A stretch of 64,000 nucleotides of DNA, from the NCBI GenBank assembly GCA_034432555.1, contig DAOUBW010000042.1, positions 1-64,000 on the forward strand, given 5' to 3'. The stretch is from CP2-2F sp034432555. Its GTDB lineage: Bacteria; Chloroflexota; Anaerolineae; Aggregatilineales; UBA2796. Each line of letters begins with the position of its first letter. Position 1 is the stretch's first letter. A program made the translations under genes and the position numbers. The notes beneath the pieces are model-generated. The model saw only the letters and a program-made list of their open reading frames with translations. It was not told where the DNA came from and searched no databases. This document shows, one piece after another, positions 32,526 through 40,606 of this stretch.

Positions 32526-33590
32526 ATGATTCCTTTGGGCAAGCGCGCTTTGGGCATGGCATGGTTAGGGCTGGCATTGATCGGCATCTTGTGGCTTAGC
32601 AACGTGGCAGGCTCAGCGCCCACGCTGAACACAACCGATACTCTGGTGCGTTGGCAAGGTGAGGAGCGCGCTGCCGAGGCGCAAACCCTTGCACGCGGGC
32701 GGATTGTTTTTGTCTCGGAGCGCAACGGCAACCCTGAAATTTATGTGATGGATGCGACGGGCGGCAGCGTTCGGCGCCTGACGCGCAACAACGCGAGGGA
32801 CGACTCGCCGACATGGTCACCGGATGGACGGATGATCGCCTTTGTCTCGGAGCGTGACGGCAACCGTGAAATCTACAGCATGAATGCCAGCGGCGGCAAC
32901 CTGATACGCCTCACACGCAATGTTGCTGCCGATGACTCGCCGACCTGGTCGGCAGATGGACGGCAGATTGCCTTTGTCTCCGAGCGCGATGGCATTCCCC
33001 AGATTTATGTGATGCGCGCTGATGGTGGCGGTGTGCGCCGCCTGACGGAGACTGACTCGGCAGAGACGCAGCCGATGTGGTCGCCCGACGGACGGCAAAT
33101 TGCCTTTGTCTCCGAGCGCGATGGTAACCCTGAAATCTATGTAATGCGCGCTGATGGCGGCAGTGCGCGCCGCCTGACCTCTGATCCGAGCGTGGACAGT
33201 GCGCCGCGTTGGTCACCGGATGGGCGGATGCTGCTCTTTGTCTCGGAGCGTGAAGGCGCACAACTGCAAATTTTCAGCATGACGAGCAGCGGCGGTGATG
33301 TTAAACTAATTTCGGCGGCGGAGGACAGCAAGACGCGCAACTTTGCGCCGACATGGTCACCGGATGGCACTTGGATCGCCTTCACCAGCAATCGGGATGG
33401 CTATGAGGAAATTTACGCTATGCGTGCGGATGGCAGCGGCGTGCGAAACCTGACGCGCAACCGCACTAGCGATTACAGCCCATCATGGGCAATTACCTCA
33501 CCGGGCAGTGGGGGCAGCAACGGCGGCGGCAGTCCGTCGGCAACGCCAACCCCACTTGGCGGCGGGCGGCAAATCGGCATGAATTACTAA
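32526..33590 (+). CDS. Exported TolB-like PD40 beta-propeller protein
   Basis: 354 residues. Signal peptide or anchor at the N terminus (GMAWLGLALIGILWLSNVAG), then at least six PD40/TolB-type repeats of about 42 residues with the pattern IAFVSERDGNPEIYVM and SPTWSPDGR, which would close a six-bladed propeller outside the cell. The C terminus is a Ser/Gly/Pro linker. Such proteins bind partners or ligands at the surface; nothing here shows an enzyme. GAGGAAG precedes the ATG. The FtsX-like permease gene follows after about 100 bases. Confidence 0.82.
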   Translation: MIPLGKRALGMAWLGLALIGILWLSNVAGSAPTLNTTDTLVRWQGEERAAEAQTLARGRIVFVSERNGNPEIYVMDATGGSVRRLTRNNARDDSPTWSPDGRMIAFVSERDGNREIYSMNASGGNLIRLTRNVAADDSPTWSADGRQIAFVSERDGIPQIYVMRADGGGVRRLTETDSAETQPMWSPDGRQIAFVSERDGNPEIYVMRADGGSARRLTSDPSVDSAPRWSPDGRMLLFVSEREGAQLQIFSMTSSGGDVKLISAAEDSKTRNFAPTWSPDGTWIAFTSNRDGYEEIYAMRADGSGVRNLTRNRTSDYSPSWAITSPGSGGSNGGGSPSATPTPLGGGRQIGMNY

Positions 33591-33694
33591 ACAAACAGGG
33601 CGTGGCACACAACCATGCCCTATTTGCAACCCTTTGCGCTGCCTGCGCGTACAATAGGCAGACGGACAATCACAGTGAAGGTATTCAAACTCTG

Positions 33695-36472
33695 ATGCTT
33701 CGTATTCTACGTTTTGCCCTTAGCTACGCAGCGCGCAACTTGCGCCGAGATAGACAGCGCACCCTTTTTGCCCTGATCAGCATCGCCGCTGGCGTCTCGA
33801 CAGTGGTTGCCTTGCGCGCACTTGGCTTGATGCTGACTGATGCACTGACCAGCAACGCACAGGCAACTTTGCGCGGTGATGTCTTTGTCTCGCAGCGCAG
33901 CGGTTTGCAAATCGCTGCCTTTGACAACGGCGAAAACAACAGTAGCCGTGCTTTTGTGGATAGCACCAGTTACGATAACATCGTGCGCTGGGCGGCTGAA
34001 CGCGACTATGCGATCACCTTTGCCCTTACCAGCGAGCTGATGCAGGCGGCTGTTGTGACAGAAGTGGATGGCGAGCCACGCGCTGGTAGACCTGCCTTTG
34101 TGGTTGGTCACTTTATTGATCCGCAAGTCTACCCATTCTATGACGTGATCCGTGCAGAAGCGCCACGCGGCGCACTGCTGAGCGAGTTGATCACCGCGCC
34201 AAACCAAGTGGTGGTTGGGCAGCGCCTTGCCGATCAGATTGGCATCAAGGTGGGCGATAAGCTGCGCGTTGGCACAGCACAGGAACTTCAGACGGTGACG
34301 GGCATTGTGACGGATGCCGTCGAGAGCAGCCTGAACAACGCCAACACCATCTTCTTCAGCTTCATCTACATCAACCGTGCCGCACTGGGCGATTTTGGGC
34401 TAGACCCGAAATCTGCCAACGAGATTTACCTGAAACTGCCTGAGGGAGCCACCGAAGGCGATGCGCGCTTTGCCCTGAGCCGTTGGCGTAATATGCGCGG
34501 TTTCCCCAGCTCCTTCCGCGTGGATAGCGCCCAAGAAGTGCTGGAGCGCAACGTGCTGATCTCGGATGTGATCTCGCGCTTTGTGCTGATCCTGAGTTTG
34601 GTTGGTTTGGTGATCGGCGGCGTTGGCATCATCAATACAATGTTTGTGAACGTCAATCGGCGGGCGGGCGAGATCGCGGTATTGAAAACACTCGGCTTGA
34701 AAGGTGGGCAGGTCTCGCTCGTCTTTCTGGTCGAGGCGATCATGCTCGGCATCTTGGGCAGTTTGCTTGGTGTTTTCTTTGGCGTGGTGCTGAGCCTTGT
34801 GGCGCGGAACTTTGGTGAACAGGCGTTCAACGTGGCGCTGCCGTGGCGCGTCTATTTCGATCCGTTGGTGATCGGCGTGGCGCTCGGTGTGGCAATTACG
34901 GTCTTTTTCGCCTTCTTGCCAACCCTTTTGGCAGGGCGCGTCCGCCCGATCTATGTGCTACGGGCTGGCGGCATTCCTTTGGCACGTGCGGGCTGCCTGC
35001 CCAGCCTGCTAAGCATGGGCGTGCTGATCGTTGGCTTGGGTGGATTGGTAGACCTGATCATCAACAGCAACCGCCTTGCCGAAGAACTAAACTGGTCGCT
35101 GCCTGTTTCGCCGGGCATTTTCGGCGTCTTTATCACATTCCTGTTGTTAGGGGTGGTGATCGCCGTGATGTGGCTGTTGGTGTGGCTGTTGGGAAAACTG
35201 CCCAGTTTCCGCAACGCCAATGTGCGCCTCGCGCTGCGCGGACTGACACAGCACCGCTTACGCACTTCGCTCAGCCTGCTGGCACTCATCATCGGGATGA
35301 CCAGCCTCAGCGGCACGCTGATCATGACGCGCAGCATCAACATGCTGCTCTATACCAGCATTGCAGAGCCACTCGGCGGCAACATGATTGTGCTGCCGCT
35401 GCTGCCCGTGCAAGCCTTAGTCCGTAACCAGTTGGATAGCACCGAAGGCGTGCGTGGTTACCGCGAAGTGCGCTTTGCTAATGCCAGTTTGGTCGCCATT
35501 GATGGCAACCGCGACCTCGATACACTGCTGCCTGTTGATGGGTTTCAGAGCAGCGGAACGTCATCAGCCAGCGCACAGATTAATTCACAAAGTGATCCAC
35601 AGGCGGCGCTGCTGCGCGCACAGCTCAATGCGCTGTTAGGGGTGAACGTCTACGGCGCGCCCAAACGCGGGCAGTTAGTGGCAGGGCGCTACCTGACGCC
35701 TGAAGATAGCGGCAAGGATTACATCGTGGTGCCGTATGATCCGCTGCTGGAGGCACTGGGCGTTCGGGTTGGCTCAACCTTCACTTACCGCATTGCATCG
35801 GGTATGAGCAGTGGCAGCACACAACGCCGCGAACGCACCTTTGAGGTCATCGGTCTGGTGGCGCCCGATTCACGCGCAGGCTTAATCCCGTTCAGCTTGG
35901 GTGATAGCGCTGTGCAGGCGCCACTCAGTTCGATTCCTGCCGCCGCGCCGTTCGATTTCATCATCGCCGATGTTGAGCAGGACGCCCTGAACGACGCACT
36001 TGGCAAAGTTGGCACTGTGCCGGGCATCTTCGTCTTTGACATCAGCCTGTTCGACTCGATCATCACACGCTTGCTGACTCAGCTTTCCGCACTGCCGCTT
36101 CTGATCGCCGTCCTTTCGCTCTTTGCGGCGTCAGCACTCATTGCTACCACCGTCTCGCTTGCCACACTAGAGCGCCGCCGCCAAATCGGTGTGATGAAGG
36201 CAATCGGCGTGAAGCGTCGGCAGGTACTCTCGCAACTGCTCATTGAGAATGGCGCGGTTGGCTTGCTAGGCGGCATCGTCAGCTTGCTCCCAACCCTGCT
36301 GATCCTTGCCGCGGTGCCAGCATTGACGCAGAACTTTGTACAGTTGCCTGTGCCGTGGGACTTGATCCTGCTGATGCTGTTAACGGCGCTAGGCGTTACC
36401 TTAGGCGCAACGTTGGTGACTGCCGCACCGGCAGCCAGCGAGTCACCATTGGCGGTGCTGCGCTACGAATAA
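33695..36472 (+). CDS. FtsX/MacB-like ABC transporter permease, double-domain
   Basis: 925 residues. N-terminal membrane span (LFALISIAAGVSTVVALRAL), a long extracytoplasmic region, three spans with the FtsX motif (VNVNRRAGEIAVLKTLGLKG), then a second, equivalent half ending TLERRRQIGVMKAIGVKRRQ and further spans. This duplicated layout is that of large LolC/MacB-type exporters of lipoproteins, lipids or peptides. The ATPase partner is not next to it. Start at ATG 33695; the frame runs upstream over the PD40 gene end but without a start signal. GAAGG lies 13 bases away, which is a weak site. Confidence 0.85.
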   Translation: MLRILRFALSYAARNLRRDRQRTLFALISIAAGVSTVVALRALGLMLTDALTSNAQATLRGDVFVSQRSGLQIAAFDNGENNSSRAFVDSTSYDNIVRWAAERDYAITFALTSELMQAAVVTEVDGEPRAGRPAFVVGHFIDPQVYPFYDVIRAEAPRGALLSELITAPNQVVVGQRLADQIGIKVGDKLRVGTAQELQTVTGIVTDAVESSLNNANTIFFSFIYINRAALGDFGLDPKSANEIYLKLPEGATEGDARFALSRWRNMRGFPSSFRVDSAQEVLERNVLISDVISRFVLILSLVGLVIGGVGIINTMFVNVNRRAGEIAVLKTLGLKGGQVSLVFLVEAIMLGILGSLLGVFFGVVLSLVARNFGEQAFNVALPWRVYFDPLVIGVALGVAITVFFAFLPTLLAGRVRPIYVLRAGGIPLARAGCLPSLLSMGVLIVGLGGLVDLIINSNRLAEELNWSLPVSPGIFGVFITFLLLGVVIAVMWLLVWLLGKLPSFRNANVRLALRGLTQHRLRTSLSLLALIIGMTSLSGTLIMTRSINMLLYTSIAEPLGGNMIVLPLLPVQALVRNQLDSTEGVRGYREVRFANASLVAIDGNRDLDTLLPVDGFQSSGTSSASAQINSQSDPQAALLRAQLNALLGVNVYGAPKRGQLVAGRYLTPEDSGKDYIVVPYDPLLEALGVRVGSTFTYRIASGMSSGSTQRRERTFEVIGLVAPDSRAGLIPFSLGDSAVQAPLSSIPAAAPFDFIIADVEQDALNDALGKVGTVPGIFVFDISLFDSIITRLLTQLSALPLLIAVLSLFAASALIATTVSLATLERRRQIGVMKAIGVKRRQVLSQLLIENGAVGLLGGIVSLLPTLLILAAVPALTQNFVQLPVPWDLILLMLLTALGVTLGATLVTAAPAASESPLAVLRYE

Positions 36473-36505
36473 GTGCACAAGCGGCTAATTTCAGCCCACC
36501 CTAAA

Positions 36506-36529
36506 TCCCGCCCCGTAAACAGGGCGGGA
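36506..36529. repeat. TCCCGCCC/GGGCGGGA hairpin after the FtsX-like gene
   Basis: Perfect 8-bp arms around CGTAAACA, with a short CTTT after them. It is the same arm pair as at 14231 and 38740. Possible weak terminator. Confidence 0.55.
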
Positions 36530-36593
36530 CTTTGCAAAACCCTGAAGCTGCTTGCGCTTGCCAAACGGCACGCCCTGATCTATCATCAGCCGC

Positions 36594-37352
36594 ATGAGCA
36601 ACTCTCCCAAATCAGATAATTCGTGGGCTGTGCGCCTGAACCGCTGGGCGTTAGCATGGTCGCGGCATTACCTAAAAGTGCTGCTGAGCGTGCTTGGCGT
36701 TTTCCTGCTGCTGCCTTTTGCCGCGCCAACACTCATGCGCGTTGGCGCAACGGGTGCCGCAGAGGTCATCTACAGTGTCTACCGTCCGCTGTGCCATACC
36801 TTTGCCTTTCGGTCGTGGTTTATGTTCGGCGAACAGACCATCTATCCGCGTGAGGCAGCCAATCTCGGCGCAGCGCAGAGCTACGAGGCGATCCTGCCGC
36901 AGATCATGGCGAACGTCAATCGCCTGCCACCGCCTGATTCACCCATCCCGCCCGATCAATGGTATGCACGGGAATTTTTAGGTGATCCGCAGCTTGGCTA
37001 TAAAGTGGCAATCTGCCAGCGCGATATTGCGATTTATGCAGGGCTGTTCATCGGCGGCGTGATCTATGCTGTGCCGCGTGTGCGGCGCCAATTGCGCCCG
37101 GTGCCAATTCTGCTCTATGTGCTGCTTGGGTTGGCGCCCATCGGCATAGATGGCTTTTCACAGCTCCTCAGCGGCAGGCTGTGGGAACTGCGCGAGACAA
37201 CACCGACTTTCCGCGTGATCACCGGCTTGCTGTTCGGCTTAATGAACGCATGGCTTGCCTTCCCCTATCTGGAAGCGACCGCCCGCGAGACGATCCAAGA
37301 GATTGAGGCGAAGTTTGCCAAGCGCGCCAAACGCCTCAGCCAAAAGTCTTGA
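36594..37352 (+). CDS. DUF2085 membrane protein
   Basis: 252 residues with about five membrane spans. The DUF2085 signature is present: YRPLCHTFAFRSWFMFGEQ near residue 65, then VAICQRDIAIYAGLFIGGVIY with its conserved Cys, and GLAPIGIDGFSQLL. The conserved Cys and His could bind a metal or haem, but the function of the family is unknown. The C terminus is basic and cytoplasmic. It stands alone. Confidence 0.82.
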   Translation: MSNSPKSDNSWAVRLNRWALAWSRHYLKVLLSVLGVFLLLPFAAPTLMRVGATGAAEVIYSVYRPLCHTFAFRSWFMFGEQTIYPREAANLGAAQSYEAILPQIMANVNRLPPPDSPIPPDQWYAREFLGDPQLGYKVAICQRDIAIYAGLFIGGVIYAVPRVRRQLRPVPILLYVLLGLAPIGIDGFSQLLSGRLWELRETTPTFRVITGLLFGLMNAWLAFPYLEATARETIQEIEAKFAKRAKRLSQKS

Positions 37353-37394
37353 TGGAATACGGCGACGGGCAGCCTTGAAAACTGCCCGCGCTTA

Positions 37395-37658
37395 TTAGGC
37401 TTGCTGTTCGTAGCGCTCTACAACCTTGAGCGCCGCCTGATGCTCAGGGCTATCTTCCGCCGTGCTATCGAGGACTTTGTTCGCCTCAAGATACTGTTCA
37501 AGCGTCACCGTTTCGCTCGTATCGCGCTGTTTGGCATACCGTTCGGCGTTCAGCCACAGCTTTTGCTCCTCTGTCAGCTCCGCCGCAGCGATCTCCTCAT
37601 CCGTCAGCGAGCCTGTTTCCACGAGTTTTGCCTTGAGTTTCTCGAAAGCGTCTGACAT
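37395..37658 (-). CDS. Small charged helical protein of unknown function
   Basis: 87 residues, acidic and apparently all helical (FEKLKAKLVETGSLTDEEIA, LTEEQKLWLNAERYAKQRD). AAGGAGAG before the ATG is a strong ribosome-binding site, and the composition argues for a real gene. Not recognised. It lies alone between the DUF2085 gene (convergent) and the M23 peptidase gene. Confidence 0.6.
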   Translation of the reverse strand: MSDAFEKLKAKLVETGSLTDEEIAAAELTEEQKLWLNAERYAKQRDTSETVTLEQYLEANKVLDSTAEDSPEHQAALKVVERYEQQA

Positions 37659-37768
37659 ACGCTGTTACTCTCCTTAGCGCTAGCACTGCTTATAGCTAAG
37701 CAGATTTTGCGCCGCTTGGCAAGCGGTACGCTCTAACGAGTGTGTTGCAAAATGCTATAGTGATCGGG

Positions 37769-38641
37769 CTAGGTTGGCAGTTTCAGCCGCATAAACGTTA
37801 AGGGATTGACCAAAACGCCATTCACGGCAATTTCCCAATGTAGGTGCGGTCCGGTGCTGCGCCCAGTGTTGCCGCTTAAACCGATCACCTCGCCCTGCAA
37901 GACGATCTGCCCAGGCACCACAAAAATTTGGCTGAGGTGCGAATAGTTGCTGAAGATGCCCCAGCCGTGATCCACAATTACATTGTTGCCGTGAATATCC
38001 AGCCCACGCGCATAAACGACGCGCCCACTGGCGGCTGCCTTCACAGGCGTGCCGACTGCCATCCGAAAATCGTAGCCGCTGTGCCGCCGCGTCGAACCAT
38101 CGTTAAAATCACGCACGCTGCCAAAGGGCGAGGTGGTTGGCGCGTTGGCAGGTAGGCTAAACTGCCCTTCCCAAAAGCGCTCTGGCGTCACCACGCTGTA
38201 GATGCTGCTCAGGCGTGCGTCCTCATTCTCTTGGACAGACATATCTAACAGGTGGAATTTATCTGAGGGAATGCTAAAGGCAGGTTCGCGGATGAACTCA
38301 CCCGATTCAACTTTCACGGTGCCTTCCCAATTCAGCGTACCGCCATCGGCACGGTAAACGGTAATGGTGATGGGATATTCGCGGATGCGTTGATCCATCG
38401 GCGCGGCAAGCAGCGCTGCAAAACCACCGGTGATGGGGAAGAACGGGTAGGTACGCTCAAAGGCATTCACCACACCGCCCACCATATCCACACCGCTAAG
38501 ACTGATCACGCCGGCACTGCCCTGCCGAATGTATTCAAAATTGAGCGTAATCACGATGGAACTTTGCGCCCGAATGTGCGCGAATGCGCCGAAGGTCAGC
38601 GCGGTGGCGGTCATCAGGGCAATCAACGTTTTTCTCAACAT
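37769..38641 (-). CDS. Exported M23 family metallopeptidase
   Basis: 290 residues. Signal peptide (LRKTLIALMTATALTFGAFAH). A beta-rich middle domain is followed by a C-terminal LytM/M23 domain: RHSGYDFRMAVGTPVKAAA with the first His and Asp zinc ligands, and GRSTGPHLHWEIAVNG with the HxH. It should cut peptide cross-links in the wall or an extracellular substrate. ATG 38641 preferred over GTG 38653. No partner genes are adjacent. Confidence 0.85.
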   Translation of the reverse strand: MLRKTLIALMTATALTFGAFAHIRAQSSIVITLNFEYIRQGSAGVISLSGVDMVGGVVNAFERTYPFFPITGGFAALLAAPMDQRIREYPITITVYRADGGTLNWEGTVKVESGEFIREPAFSIPSDKFHLLDMSVQENEDARLSSIYSVVTPERFWEGQFSLPANAPTTSPFGSVRDFNDGSTRRHSGYDFRMAVGTPVKAAASGRVVYARGLDIHGNNVIVDHGWGIFSNYSHLSQIFVVPGQIVLQGEVIGLSGNTGRSTGPHLHWEIAVNGVLVNPLTFMRLKLPT

Positions 38642-38739
38642 GCAATGCTTCACACTAAGCTATCCGAACGGGTTAAGGCGCAGCCATTATAGCGCAGTTG
38701 GTGCGCGGCGGCTAGGTGCGCGCTACGCGCCAATGGCAA

Positions 38740-38759
38740 GGGCGGGATAACTCCCGCCC
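38740..38759. repeat. GGGCGGGA/TCCCGCCC hairpin
   Basis: Perfect 8-bp arms around TAAC, 6 bases after the stop of the esterase gene and upstream of the M23 gene on the minus strand. Third copy of this arm pair in the window. Confidence 0.6.
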
Positions 38760-38765
38760 AGACAC

Positions 38766-39395
38766 TTAGAGTTCAAATCCTACAGCGCGCAGCCATTCTC
38801 GCGCAATTAGGGCATGACCAGGTCCAACAGGGTGAAACTGATCATCAGACCACAATTGCGGCACGCTAACGCGCAGCACTTGCGCGAACGCCGCCTGCAA
38901 ATCCACATAGAGTGTCTTGAACTCGGCGGCGACCTGCGCCATCAATGCCGCGTAAACTTCCATTTGGCGACGCATAGGCTGCTCAGCATCCGCCTCAATC
39001 ATGTAGGGCGAGAGCAGGATCACCTGTGTGCCAAACGCCTCTTGCACGCGATGCACCAACAAGCGCAACGTCGCTTGGTATTCCACCGCAAACACTGCCG
39101 CCGCAGGATCGCCGTGAAATTGACGGTATACATCGTTAATGCCGACCATCAAGGAAAGCCACTGTGGGCGCTCGCTGATGGCATCTTTTTCGTAGCGTGC
39201 CGCGATCTCACGCACGGTATTGCCAGCAATACCGCGATTGACATAAGTCAGGTTGAGATTGGGATAGCGCGCAATCAGCATATTCCGCACCATGCTCACA
39301 TAGCCATAGCCGTAAGGCGGCGCCAGATCGCGCCTGCCAGCATCCGTGATGCTATCGCCAATGAACAAGATTTTTTGGTTTGGCTCGATCAGCAT
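38766..39395 (-). CDS. SGNH/GDSL hydrolase
   Basis: 209 residues, no signal peptide. All SGNH blocks are present: ILFIGDSITDAGRR (Ser), GIAGNTVREIA (Gly), SLMVGINDVYRQF (Asn) and WSDDQFHPVGPGH (Asp and His). Members remove acyl groups from sugars or lipids. It starts 3 bases after the stop of the acetylxylan esterase-like gene, so both are translated together and probably act on acetylated sugars or oligosaccharides taken up by the cell. Confidence 0.88.
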   Translation of the reverse strand: MLIEPNQKILFIGDSITDAGRRDLAPPYGYGYVSMVRNMLIARYPNLNLTYVNRGIAGNTVREIAARYEKDAISERPQWLSLMVGINDVYRQFHGDPAAAVFAVEYQATLRLLVHRVQEAFGTQVILLSPYMIEADAEQPMRRQMEVYAALMAQVAAEFKTLYVDLQAAFAQVLRVSVPQLWSDDQFHPVGPGHALIAREWLRAVGFEL

Positions 39396-39398
39396 GAG

Positions 39399-40370
39399 TT
39401 AGCCCCACAATTCGCGTAAGTAGCGCAGTTTTGCCAGCAGATGGTGCGCGCCGCCGCCTTCATGATTATTGAAGGGATAGACAGCGAGGCGCTTCTGCCC
39501 AATATAATGATTATACGCTGCATAAACCGTTGAGGGTGGGCAAATATCATCCATCAAGCCGACCGAGAACAAGGCAGGCATACCTGCACGCGCCGCGAAA
39601 TTCATGCCATCAAAATAGCTGAGCGTCTTATAGACTTGTTCCACTTTATCGCGGTGTGTGGCTAAAAAGCCACTGATTTCATTGTAGGGTGCTGTATCAA
39701 TTAGCGTGGTGGCGCGCCGAAAGTGGCAGAGGAAGGGCACATCGGGCAGCACTGCGGCAAGGTCTGGCACCAAGGCGCTCACCGCAAGGCTGATGCCGCC
39801 GCCCTGGCTGCCGCCGGTGGCAGCCACACGCGCCGCATCAACAGCATCGTGGGCGCGGGCAGCTTCAACGGCGCGTGCTGCATCGGTGAACAGGCGGCGG
39901 TAGTAATACGTTTTTGGGTCTAGAATGCCGCGTGTCATGAAGCCGGGCAAGTGTGGATTGCTGCCTTGCGGCTCAGGATCAGGCGTGTCACCAACACGCC
40001 AACGGCTGCCCTGTCCGCGTGTATCCATCACCAAGTAAGCAAAGCCCGCGTTGGCAAAAGACAGCCATTCGGTTGGAAAGCCGCGCCCACCGCCATAGCC
40101 AATGTATTCCACCACACAAGGTAACGGCTGATCAATACCTTTGGGCAAGATGAACCACGCCTTAATGGGCTGCCCATCAAAGCCGCTGAAGGTGACATCA
40201 AAGGTTTCAACAAGGCGTAAGCCGAAATCTACCGACGTAAACTGCGCGTCCAGCGGCACACGGCGCGCCTCGCTGAGCGTCTCGCGCCAAAAGGTGTCGA
40301 AATCTTCAGGCTCATCACGCGGTGGCAGATATAGTTCGAGCTGTTCGATGGGCAGATCAAAGAGCGGCAT
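39399..40370 (-). CDS. Acetyl xylan esterase family (AXE1) hydrolase
   Basis: 323 residues. AXE1/cephalosporin-C deacetylase pattern: FDTFWRETLSEARRVPLDAQ, VEYIGYGGGRGFPTEWLSFA, the nucleophile in ATGGSQGGGISLAVSAL, Asp in SVGLMDDICPPSTVY and His in FNNHEGGGAHH. It removes acetyl groups from xylo-oligosaccharides or related esters. No signal peptide, so cytoplasmic. ATG 40370 has AAGGAAG nine bases upstream; the longer frame to 40505 lacks this. First gene of a two-gene unit with the SGNH hydrolase. Confidence 0.85.
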   Translation of the reverse strand: MPLFDLPIEQLELYLPPRDEPEDFDTFWRETLSEARRVPLDAQFTSVDFGLRLVETFDVTFSGFDGQPIKAWFILPKGIDQPLPCVVEYIGYGGGRGFPTEWLSFANAGFAYLVMDTRGQGSRWRVGDTPDPEPQGSNPHLPGFMTRGILDPKTYYYRRLFTDAARAVEAARAHDAVDAARVAATGGSQGGGISLAVSALVPDLAAVLPDVPFLCHFRRATTLIDTAPYNEISGFLATHRDKVEQVYKTLSYFDGMNFAARAGMPALFSVGLMDDICPPSTVYAAYNHYIGQKRLAVYPFNNHEGGGAHHLLAKLRYLRELWG

Positions 40371-40413
40371 AGCACAACGCTTCCTTAAAACAATCGAGTA
40401 GGTGCAGCTTTCA

Positions 40414-40462
40414 ACTATACCACGCCTACCTATAAGTAGGGTGCAGTATTGCACTATACCCC
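40414..40462 (-). promoter_or_regulatory. Palindrome and direct repeats upstream of the esterase operon
   Basis: GTGCAGTATTGCAC (40441-40454) is a dyad with 5-bp arms. ACTATACC occurs at both 40415-40422 and 40453-40460, so GGTATAGT is repeated toward the gene on the minus strand. This looks like an operator for a sugar-responsive regulator; none is encoded nearby. Confidence 0.35.
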
Positions 40463-40545
40463 AGACGCGGTGCAGACTCACATCAAATATGGGTAGATTC
40501 CTCAAGTGCGTGCCGTTCGCCTTCCTTTAGGGTGTTTGTGTTGCA

Positions 40546-40580
40546 GTAAAAAGCGGGAGCGCTTGATCAAGCGCTCCCGC
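40546..40580 (-). terminator. Intrinsic terminator of rpoB
   Basis: A perfect 28-base palindrome (40553-40580; centre TTGATCAA) is followed on the minus strand by TTTTT. It begins 27 bases after the rpoB stop. Confidence 0.85.
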
Positions 40581-40606
40581 CGAAGTGTTTGAGGTGTCTG
40601 TGCAGG

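Noticed and set aside
33485..33694. Extended start of the FtsX-like permease
   Set aside because: Overlaps the end of the PD40 gene in another frame and gives low-complexity residues; the membrane protein naturally starts at 33695.
33590..33694. Promoter with TACAAT at about 33650 for the permease
   Set aside because: No -35-like hexamer at 16-18 bases; too weak to list.
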